DNA from: Pseudomonadota bacterium
GTDB lineage: Bacteria > Pseudomonadota > Alphaproteobacteria > Rhizobiales > Beijerinckiaceae
DNA: 64,000 nucleotides
Assembly: GCA_021813805.1 (NCBI GenBank)
Contig: JAKAJL010000010.1
Span: 1 to 64,000 of the forward strand
Reading direction: 5' to 3'
The number at the start of each line of letters is the position of its first letter. Positions within the stretch are counted from its first letter, which is position 1. The notes beneath the pieces are model-generated. The model ran no database searches and was not told the origin of the DNA. It saw nothing but the letters and a program-made list of their open reading frames with translations. Both the position numbers and the translations under genes were made by a program. Of this stretch, positions 56,529 through 64,000 are shown piece after piece.

Positions 56529-57176
56529 ATGACCTTGCGCACGATGAACCTGGACGCGTTCAAGGCGACGCCCCTGACCCGCGAACCGTTCGAATTCCTC
56601 ACGGTTCCCAATTTCCTGAACCCTGAGGCCTGCGCCGCGATCAACCGCGATTATCCGAAAATCGGCAGGAGCGGCAGTTACCCCGTCGCGCGGCTGTCTT
56701 TCGGGCCGGCCTTCCAGACCCTGCTCGACGAGTTGGCGAGCGACGCCTTCCGCGACGCCTTCGCCGAGAAATTCGATGTCGATCTCACCGGACGGCCCCA
56801 TACGATCACCGTGCGCGGACAATGCAGCCCCAGGGACGGCCGCATCCACACCGACACCAAGAGCAAGATCCTCACGCTGCTGATCTACATGAATCCGGAA
56901 TGGGAACATTCCGGCGGTCGCCTGCGGCTGCTGAAATCCAACGCCAGCCTGGAAGACCCGATCATGGAGGTTCCGCCGGCCGCCGGAACCTTGCTGGCCT
57001 TCAAGCGGTCCGACAATTCCTGGCATGGCCACAAGCCTTTCTATGGCGAACGCCGGGTGATCCAGTTCAACTGGGTGACTTCGGAAGGCGACCGCCGCAT
57101 CGCCATGCTGCGCCACCATCTCTCGGCGGCGGTCAAGCGCCTGTTCGGCAGTACGTCGGAACAGCCCTGCGCCTGA
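56529..57176 (+). CDS. 2-oxoglutarate/Fe(II)-dependent oxygenase-fold protein
   Basis: The 215-residue protein has the prolyl-hydroxylase-like 2OG-Fe(II) fold: the HxD pair in GRIHTDTKSKILTLLIYMN (about residue 105), the distal His in DNSWHGHKPF, and Arg in ERRVIQFNWV for 2-oxoglutarate. The N-terminal FEFLTVPNFLNPEACAAINR is typical of the family. The substrate is unknown. ATG 56529 is the best start; the longer frame lacks a site. Confidence 0.85.
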   Translation: MTLRTMNLDAFKATPLTREPFEFLTVPNFLNPEACAAINRDYPKIGRSGSYPVARLSFGPAFQTLLDELASDAFRDAFAEKFDVDLTGRPHTITVRGQCSPRDGRIHTDTKSKILTLLIYMNPEWEHSGGRLRLLKSNASLEDPIMEVPPAAGTLLAFKRSDNSWHGHKPFYGERRVIQFNWVTSEGDRRIAMLRHHLSAAVKRLFGSTSEQPCA

Positions 57177-57260
57177 AAATCCCAGCCCCATAGAGTCTCG
57201 AAAGACGCCCGTCCGGACCGTCGGACACTGGTGGGGGAGGCCAGGGGGCGCCGCGCCAAC

Positions 57261-58319
57261 TCACGCGGATTTTGTGTTTTTCCGCCAGATCTTTTCGTAG
57301 ACGCCGATGATTTCCTCGACCTCGCGGTCGCGGTTGAAGCCCTCCATCACGCGCGCCCGCGCCTTTTCGCCGATGGCCTCGATCTTCTGCGGCTCGCGCA
57401 TCAGCGGCTCGATGGCGGCGACAAGCTCCTCCACTTCGCCGGTGGGTGTGAGAACCCCGGTCACGCCATCCTCGATCACCAGTTCCGCCGCGCCGGCGCG
57501 GGTCGCAACCACGGCGTTGCCGGCAGCCATCGCCTCCAGCATGGTCAGGCCAAAGCCTTCGACGCGCGAGGCGAAGACATAGATCGAAATGCGCCGATAC
57601 CACAACGGCACTTCTTGGATCGGCAATTCGCCCAGAAAACGGATGCGATCCGACAGGCCGGCGGCGGCGATGTCCGCCTTGAGCCGATTGACGAAAGCGG
57701 CATGGTCCGGCGCGATCAGGCCGACGATGATCGCCGTGAAATCGGGATATTTGGGCAGAAGCCGCAGCATGGCGGCGACGAACAGATCGACGCCCTTCTG
57801 CTTGCGCACCCGGCCGAAGACGCCGATCCCGTATTTTCCCGGCAGCCCCGTCGCGGCGAAAGCCGCCGCGCGGTCCCGCGGCGGCTTGTAGGTTTCGAGG
57901 TCGATGCCGTGATGGATCACCGTCGCCTCGCGCTTCAGAAAAGAGGCGGAGATTTCGCTGGTGGCGATGATTTCGTCCATCCGCGAGATCAGGAAGCGGG
58001 TGAAAGCGGTGTGGTGGCGCTGGGCGGCGGAATTGAAGATCAAGGCGAAGCGCCAGCCGAGCCATTTGAGGAGCAGCCCGACCACCATCTCGTTATTGCG
58101 GCGGGCGTGCCAGATGCGGACCTTATGCCGTTTCGACGCGCGGAAACGCAAGGCCAGCAGGCCGAAGACGGACAATCGCGCGATTCCCTCCGGCGCGTCG
58201 GTTCCAAACCAGACGGCGCCGCGCTTTTGCGCGATCAAGGGCGCAATGGTGCGGTTCACCGCGGTTCCACCCGAATAGCGGAGGTTGAAGTTCGGAATGA
58301 TGACTTCGATCTCGTCCAA
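57261..58319 (-). CDS. Glycosyltransferase, GT4-like (GT-B fold)
   Basis: This 352-residue protein has the GT4 signature: GVFGRVRKQKGVDLFVAAML, and the E-x7-E motif ASRVEGFGLTMLEAMAAGNA followed by GAAELVIEDGVTGVLTPTGE. The N-terminal domain begins MDEIEVIIPNFNLRYSGGTA, with the GG of the first loop. It should transfer a sugar from a nucleotide sugar to an unknown acceptor, perhaps lipopolysaccharide core or exopolysaccharide. No other sugar-metabolism gene is nearby. Confidence 0.92.
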   Translation of the reverse strand: MDEIEVIIPNFNLRYSGGTAVNRTIAPLIAQKRGAVWFGTDAPEGIARLSVFGLLALRFRASKRHKVRIWHARRNNEMVVGLLLKWLGWRFALIFNSAAQRHHTAFTRFLISRMDEIIATSEISASFLKREATVIHHGIDLETYKPPRDRAAAFAATGLPGKYGIGVFGRVRKQKGVDLFVAAMLRLLPKYPDFTAIIVGLIAPDHAAFVNRLKADIAAAGLSDRIRFLGELPIQEVPLWYRRISIYVFASRVEGFGLTMLEAMAAGNAVVATRAGAAELVIEDGVTGVLTPTGEVEELVAAIEPLMREPQKIEAIGEKARARVMEGFNRDREVEEIIGVYEKIWRKNTKSA

Positions 58320-58494
58320 AATCAGGTCCTCGACGCGCTGACTGGCGCTGCCCGAGGGCGAATAGCCTATTGGCGGCTTTTGCGAAACCCGTCTTGTGCG
58401 CGTGGCCTTTGCCGCGTCTTGGAGCGCCCCGGGCCGAGACCTCCGGAACGGGCGAAAACCATGGCGAGAACCACTGCGCTGTGAACCGCTGCTC

Positions 58495-58524
58495 TTGCCA
58501 AAAACCGCAAAAATCCTTTATGGT
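58495..58524 (+). promoter_or_regulatory. Predicted promoter upstream of the leuA leader
   Basis: TTGCCA (58495-58500) and TATGGT (58519-58524) with an 18-base spacer lie 40 bases before the putative leader peptide GTG. Pattern-based only. Confidence 0.4.
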
Positions 58525-58563
58525 CATTCATGGCGAAATATTCGCCCCAAGATCGAGCCGCCC

Positions 58564-58671
58564 GTGTCATTTGACATAGACCAGATTCTGACGACGAAAT
58601 CCGGCGCCCTGCGCCCGGCGGCGTCGGCGCGCGCTTTCGGCTCGACGCTCCTTCTTCTTATCGACCCCTGA
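58564..58671 (+). CDS. leuL: Putative leucine leader peptide of leuA (attenuator)
   Basis: A GTG-started open frame of 35 codons ends with Thr-Leu-Leu-Leu-Leu-Ile-Asp-Pro-stop. The four consecutive leucine codons (58648-58659: one CTC, three CTT) use CTT, which is rare in this GC-rich sequence. This is what a ribosome-stalling leader of a leucine biosynthetic gene looks like. The weak point is the start: there is no strong ribosome-binding site. Confidence 0.5.
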   Translation: MSFDIDQILTTKSGALRPAASARAFGSTLLLLIDP

Positions 58672-58737
58672 GGGCCGGCCGGGCTTTGCCTGGGCGCTCA
58701 GGGGAGTTCGAGCCGCAGCCTTTTCCGGCCCCGGCTC
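58672..58737 (+). promoter_or_regulatory. Candidate attenuator hairpins upstream of leuA
   Basis: GGGCCGG (58672-58678) can pair with CCGGCCC (58725-58731), and GAGCCG (58710-58715) with CGGCTC (58732-58737). The two pairings cross and so exclude each other, as alternative structures should. No long T-run follows, so a strict terminator is not obvious. Confidence 0.35.
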
Positions 58738-58805
58738 CGCATGTCCCTAGAAAAGTTCGTCAGGACGATGCGGAAGAGCCAGGGGCGCCCATTCAGGACC
58801 ACGTC

Positions 58806-60371
<1,566 letters not shown>

Positions 60372-60380
60372 GCCGCCGCC

Positions 60381-60417
60381 GCGCCGCCCGCGAAAAATCA
60401 CGGGCGGCGCTTTTTTT
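60381..60417 (+). terminator. Strong rho-independent terminator of leuA
   Basis: GCGCCGCCCG (60381-60390) and CGGGCGGCGC (60401-60410) form a perfect 10-bp GC stem with a 10-base loop and are followed by seven T residues (60411-60417), 10 bases after the leuA stop. Confidence 0.95.
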
Positions 60418-60458
60418 CGCGCGCGAACGCCCTATCTTACCGGCGACCGGAGGACTTC

Positions 60459-60830
60459 ATGTTCGGATTTCTGCTCCGCGCCGCCATTGTCGCGCTCGGG
60501 CTTTGGGTGGCCTCGCGCATCGTTCCCGGAATCGGTTTCAATTCCACCGAGACCCTGCTTGTCGCCGCGGTGCTGCTCGGACTCGTCAACGCCATCGTGC
60601 GGCCGATCCTCATCGTGCTGACCTTGCCGATCACCGTGCTGACCCTCGGCCTGTTCCTTCTGGTGGTGAACGGGCTGATGATCGAACTTGTCGCCCATCT
60701 GCTCGACGGATTTTTCGTCCGCGACCTCGGCGCGGCGGTTCTGGCCTCGCTGGTGGTGAGCCTGGTGAGCTGGGTCGTGTCCTGGTCGATCGGGCCGTCC
60801 GGCTATGAAATCATGATCGTGCGGCGCTGA
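60459..60830 (+). CDS. Small membrane protein, phage-holin-4_2 (PF04020) type
   Basis: This 123-residue protein has four membrane segments: LLRAAIVALGLWVASRIVPG, LLVAAVLLGLVNAIVRPILI, TLPITVLTLGLFLLVVNGLM, and AAVLASLVVSLVSWVVSWSI. The NAIVRPIL, LTLPITVLTLGLF and NGLM blocks are those of the family commonly labelled phage holin though it is widespread in chromosomes. No phage genes are near, so lysis activity should not be assumed. Confidence 0.88.
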   Translation: MFGFLLRAAIVALGLWVASRIVPGIGFNSTETLLVAAVLLGLVNAIVRPILIVLTLPITVLTLGLFLLVVNGLMIELVAHLLDGFFVRDLGAAVLASLVVSLVSWVVSWSIGPSGYEIMIVRR

Positions 60831-60967
60831 GGCGCCGGAAATTGTGACCTCCTGCAGGGCGCCGTGCACAAAAGCAGCCGTCGCCTCTTTCGTAACGCGC
60901 CTGAAAACATTGACCCTTAAAATCTACGGCGGTTGAATTTTCCCGCCGAGAACCTTGGGGCCGCGCC

Positions 60968-61876
60968 GTGCAGATTTTTGTCTCCTTTCTTATCGCCGTC
61001 GCTGCCTTCGCGCTGCTGATGACGGCGATCGGCAGCTTTTTCACCGTGCAGACCGCGCAGGTCGCGGTCATCACCCGTTTCAACCGCTATCTCCGCGTCG
61101 CCCATGCCGGGCTGAACTGGAAAGTTCCCTTCATTGATCGGGTCGACGGGCGCATGAGCCTGCGCGTCGATCAGATTTCCCTGACCATGGAGACCAAGAC
61201 CAAGGACAATGTCTTCGTCACCATCCCGATCTCGGTCCAGACCCGCGTCCGCACCGAAAAGGCTTACGAGGCCTATTACAGCCTGTCCGACCCCCGGGCG
61301 CAGATTCAGGCCTATGTCGAACAGGTGGTGCTCGGCCATGTGCCGGGCATGACGCTCGACGAGGTTTTCGCCAGCCAGTCGAGCATAGCCGCGGCGGTCA
61401 AGCATGAACTCGATGTCGATATGGCGGCCTTCGGCTTTGAAATCGTCAATGTGCTGGTCACCGACATCATCCCCGACGCAAAGGTCAAATCGGCGATGAA
61501 CGACATCAACGCCGCCCAGCGCGAGCAGGTCGCGGCCGGTGCGCGCGGCGAGGCGGAAAAGATCCTGGTGGTCAAGAAGGCCGAGGCCGAGGCCGAAAGC
61601 AAGGCCTTGCAGGGCCAGGGCATCGCCAATCAACGCAAGGCGATCATCGACGGATTGCGCGGCTCGATCGAGGAATTCCAGAAATCGATCGGCGACGCCA
61701 GCGCCAGGGAGGTCATGCAGCTGGTGCTGGTGACCCAATATTTCGACACGCTCAAATCGATCGGCGAACAGGGCAAGACCAATACGCTCTTCGTCTCCCA
61801 TTCGCCCGGCGCGGTGCAGAATTTTTCCGAACAGGTGATGCAGGCGATCGCCGGCGCGGCGGAAGTCGGGAAATAA
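60968..61876 (+). CDS. SPFH/Band-7 (HIR/stomatin-like) membrane-associated protein
   Basis: The 302-residue protein starts at a GTG and has an N-terminal membrane anchor, FVSFLIAVAAFALLMTAIGS. The SPFH domain follows (VITRFNRYLRVAHAGLNWKV, VPIDRV-like FIDRVDGRMSLRVDQISL, VKSAMNDINAAQREQVAAGA), then a C-terminal coiled coil (EAEKILVVKKAEAEAESKAL). Such proteins organise membrane microdomains and bind FtsH-type proteases. The gene is monocistronic. Confidence 0.9.
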   Translation: MQIFVSFLIAVAAFALLMTAIGSFFTVQTAQVAVITRFNRYLRVAHAGLNWKVPFIDRVDGRMSLRVDQISLTMETKTKDNVFVTIPISVQTRVRTEKAYEAYYSLSDPRAQIQAYVEQVVLGHVPGMTLDEVFASQSSIAAAVKHELDVDMAAFGFEIVNVLVTDIIPDAKVKSAMNDINAAQREQVAAGARGEAEKILVVKKAEAEAESKALQGQGIANQRKAIIDGLRGSIEEFQKSIGDASAREVMQLVLVTQYFDTLKSIGEQGKTNTLFVSHSPGAVQNFSEQVMQAIAGAAEVGK

Positions 61877-62003
61877 GCTTCCGACCAAAGAACAAACCGC
61901 GCACCGGGAATAAGCTGCGCCCCCATCTTGCCCAAACGACCTTTGGCGTCGCAATCTTCTCGGCCCGGGCCATTCCGGCCGGACGCACATTCGAGGAAAC
62001 GCC

Positions 62004-63296
62004 ATGGCCGTCGAAAGCAAGAGACCCGAGACTATTGTCCTTCACGCCGGCTGGCGAGCCGATCCGGTCACCGGCGCGGTGGCGCCGCCGATCTACCAGA
62101 CCACCAGCTACCAGTTCCGCGACACCGAGCACGCCGCCAATCTGTTCGCGCTGAAGGAACTCGGCAATATCTACACAAGGCTCGGCAATCCCACGACCGA
62201 CATTCTCGAACAGCGCCTCGCCGCGCTCGAAGGCGCCGCCGCGGCGCTCTGCGTCTCGTCCGGTCAGGCGGCCTCGGCTTTCGCCCTGCAGAATCTCGCG
62301 CGAGTCGGCGACAATGTCGTCTCCTCGACCGACCTTTATGGCGGCACCTGGAATCTTTTCGCCAATACGCTGAAGGATCAGGGGATCGAAGTCCGTTTCG
62401 TCGATCCGAGCGATCCGGCGAATTTCCGCCGCGCCACCGATTTCCGCACCCGCGCCTATTTTGCCGAAACCCTGCCCAATCCCAAGCTGGCGGTCTTCCC
62501 CATCGCCGAGGTGGCGGCGATCGGCCGCGAGATCGGCGTCCCGCTGATCATGGACAATACCGCCGCGCCGATCCTGGCGCGCCCGCTCGACCATGGCGCG
62601 GCGGTGGTGGTCTACTCCACCACCAAATTCATCGGCGGCCATGGCGCGGCGATCGGCGGCGCCATCGTGGACGGCGGCAATTTCGACTGGGAGAGATTTT
62701 CCGAGCGCCAGCCCGCGCTCAACACCCCGGACCCGTCCTATCACGGCGCGATCTGGACCCAGGCCGTCAAACCGATCGGCCCGGTGGCCTATGTCATCAA
62801 AATCCGAACCACCTTGCTGCGCGACCTCGGCTCCGCGCCATCGCCCTTCAATTCCTTCCTCACCTTGCAGGGTCTCGAAACCCTGCCCCTGCGCATGGAG
62901 CGCCATTGCCAGAACGCAACCGCCGTCGCCAACTGGCTGGCGAAGCGGCCGGAAATCGTCAAGGTCATCCACCCCTCGCAACAAAGCGGCGAAACTCGCG
63001 CGCGGGCGGAAAAATATCTCAAGGGCGGCTATGGCGCGCTGCTCGGCTTCGAACTCGCGGGCGGCGCGGCGGCGGGCAAGAAATTCATCGACGCGTTAAA
63101 ACTTTTCTATCACGTCGCCAATATCGGCGACGCCCGCAGCCTCGCCATCCATCCGGCCTCGACCACCCATTCCCAGCTCGCCGAAGAGGCGCAGCGCGCG
63201 ACCGGCGTTTCGCCCGGCTATGTCCGGCTGTCGGTCGGTCTTGAGCATATCGACGATATTCTCGCCGATCTCGATCAGGCGCTGAAAGCGATCTAG
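62004..63296 (+). CDS. metY: O-acetylhomoserine sulfhydrylase (aminocarboxypropyltransferase)
   Basis: This 430-residue PLP enzyme makes homocysteine from O-acetylhomoserine and sulfide. It has YQTTSYQFRDTEHAANLF, YTRLGNPTTDILEQRLAALE, the PLP-lysine loop VVYSTTKFIGGHGAAIGGAI, and the C-terminal RSLAIHPASTTHSQL and GYVRLSVGLEHIDDI. Length and the ATTHSQL block fit MetY rather than cystathionine gamma-synthase. I looked for a SAM-responsive riboswitch in the 127 bases upstream and found no matching core. Confidence 0.95.
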   Translation: MAVESKRPETIVLHAGWRADPVTGAVAPPIYQTTSYQFRDTEHAANLFALKELGNIYTRLGNPTTDILEQRLAALEGAAAALCVSSGQAASAFALQNLARVGDNVVSSTDLYGGTWNLFANTLKDQGIEVRFVDPSDPANFRRATDFRTRAYFAETLPNPKLAVFPIAEVAAIGREIGVPLIMDNTAAPILARPLDHGAAVVVYSTTKFIGGHGAAIGGAIVDGGNFDWERFSERQPALNTPDPSYHGAIWTQAVKPIGPVAYVIKIRTTLLRDLGSAPSPFNSFLTLQGLETLPLRMERHCQNATAVANWLAKRPEIVKVIHPSQQSGETRARAEKYLKGGYGALLGFELAGGAAAGKKFIDALKLFYHVANIGDARSLAIHPASTTHSQLAEEAQRATGVSPGYVRLSVGLEHIDDILADLDQALKAI

Positions 63297-63380
63297 CCGC
63301 GCGAGGGCCGGCGGTCGTCGCGCAAGCGGCCTTTGCAACAGGGCAAAGCATCAGCTTTCTAAGATGGGCTATTGATATTT

Positions 63381-63398
63381 ATATAGCTAATACTATAT
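63381..63398. promoter_or_regulatory. Inverted repeat in front of mntH, candidate Mn-regulator operator
   Basis: ATATAG (63381-63386) and CTATAT (63393-63398) form a perfect 6-bp inverted repeat with a 6-base spacer in an AT-rich stretch just before the mntH start. Mn transporters of alphaproteobacteria are repressed by Mur or MntR at such AT-rich palindromes, so this is a plausible operator. Confidence 0.45.
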
Positions 63399-63407
63399 CC
63401 TGCCAAG

Positions 63408-64000
63408 ATGCGGGGACTGCCCATGATGATCCATGGCATGGCGTCGGCAAATCTGACCGAAAGCACCACCCGCCAGATTCGCGAGGTTCTGGCGGGGCGG
63501 CGGCGGGGCCCGCGCGCAGCGCTGCTTTTCGCCGGACCGGCGGTCATCGCCTCGATCGCCTATGTCGATCCGGGCAATTTCGCCACGAATATCCAGGCCG
63601 GCGCGAGCTATGGCTATGCCCTGCTATGGGTGGTGGTGCTGGCCAATGCGATCGCCATGCTGTTCCAGGCTTTGTCGGCCAAGCTCGGCGTCGTCACCGG
63701 GCGCAATCTCGCCGAAATGTGCCGCGAACGCTTTCCCGCGCCCGTGCGCTACTTGATGTGGGCGGTCAGCGAATTCGCGGCCATGGCCACCGATCTCGCG
63801 GAATTTTTGGGCGGGGCGATCGGCCTGTCGCTGCTGCTCCAGCTGCCGCTGCTCGCCGGCATGGCGGTGACGGCGGTGGCGACTTTGGCGGTCCTGGCCT
63901 TCCAAGGCCGCGGCTTCCGGCCGATGGAGCTGATCATCGGCGGCTTTGTCGCGATCATTGGCGTTTCTTATGTCGCTGAATTGTTCATCGCGCCCGTGGA
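63408..64000 (+). CDS. mntH: Nramp-type divalent metal (Mn2+) transporter, MntH (3' truncated by window)
   Basis: The first ~197 residues of an Nramp transporter are present. The DPGN motif in IASIAYVDPGNFATNIQAGA marks transmembrane helix 1a, the metal-coordination site. Helices 2 to 5 follow: LLWVVVLANAIAMLFQALSA, RYLMWAVSEFAAMATDLAEF, LLLQLPLLAGMAVTAVATLA and MELIIGGFVAIIGVSYVAEL. The MPH motif of helix 6 lies beyond the window. The ATG at 63408 and the pair at 63423/63426 are possible starts. MntH couples Mn2+ uptake to protons. Confidence 0.93.
   Translation, partial: MRGLPMMIHGMASANLTESTTRQIREVLAGRRRGPRAALLFAGPAVIASIAYVDPGNFATNIQAGASYGYALLWVVVLANAIAMLFQALSAKLGVVTGRNLAEMCRERFPAPVRYLMWAVSEFAAMATDLAEFLGGAIGLSLLLQLPLLAGMAVTAVATLAVLAFQGRGFRPMELIIGGFVAIIGVSYVAELFIAPV

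Noticed and set aside
60459-60830. Phage holin in a prophage
   Set aside because: The family is common in bacterial chromosomes and no phage gene is nearby, so it is annotated as a small membrane protein only.
61877-62003. Possible SAM-responsive riboswitch upstream of metY
   Set aside because: No matching conserved core or stem pairing could be found in the 127 bases before the gene.

Overview
The window is chromosomal DNA from a high-GC alphaproteobacterium, most probably of the Rhizobiales/Hyphomicrobiales (Methylocystaceae/Beijerinckiaceae-like). The evidence is a complete sdhCDAB operon of alphaproteobacterial type, a 349-residue mesaconyl-CoA hydratase of the ethylmalonyl-CoA pathway (typical of methylotrophs and purple bacteria that assimilate C2 units without isocitrate lyase), and YggT/DUF167, DUF1614 and DUF2267 proteins. 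The genus is an inference; no rRNA or methane/methanol oxidation gene is present.

Left part (1-24.1 kb): a dense cluster of protein, RNA and metabolic stress genes. It holds a GroEL paralogue without GroES, a CapA-like protein, DUF2267, a helix-hairpin-helix DNA-glycosylase-like protein, archease and the RNA ligase RtcB, alanine dehydrogenase, a SufS-type cysteine desulfurase, a Lon-like protease with an eroded P-loop, another helix-hairpin-helix protein, MarC, a twice-frameshifted GYD-domain pseudogene, an Mth938-domain protein and DUF1614. An overlapping operon of acetyl-CoA synthetase, pyruvate dehydrogenase E1-alpha, E1-beta and E2 and an acyl carrier protein follows, then an FtsH paralogue. 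Several intergenic stretches hold unrecognised or decayed sequence, so this looks like an accessory, stress-type island.

Middle (24,808-37,343): a 12.5-kb integrative element inserted in the 3' half of a tRNA-Ala(CGC) gene and bounded by a 53-bp direct repeat. Its order is tyrosine integrase, small coiled-coil protein, AlpA-like regulator, ProQ/FinO-domain RNA-binding protein, small membrane protein, second excisionase-like protein, AEP-like primase, VapE-type helicase, and an array of about 14 copies of GTCTGACGG (candidate replication origin). A set of small unrecognised cargo genes and decayed duplicates follows. No capsid, terminase, tail or conjugation gene was found. The int-alpA-pri-rep-ori order resembles phage satellites (PICI/P4-like) and is the most interesting system here.

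Right part (37.3-64 kb): conserved housekeeping. It contains yggT-DUF167, mesaconyl-CoA hydratase, a PHB-depolymerase-like hydrolase, sdhCDAB with a strong terminator, GNAT, mutT, argJ, a PpiC foldase, two small membrane proteins with an orphan metal-type ABC ATPase and a WD40 propeller, CYTH-CHAD, DUF488, AhpD-like, cyclopropane-fatty-acid synthase, a sirtuin, an ACT-domain protein, a 2OG-Fe(II) oxygenase, a glycosyltransferase, leuA behind a putative Leu-codon leader peptide, a small membrane protein, an SPFH protein, metY, and the first part of an Nramp Mn transporter (mntH) cut by the window end.
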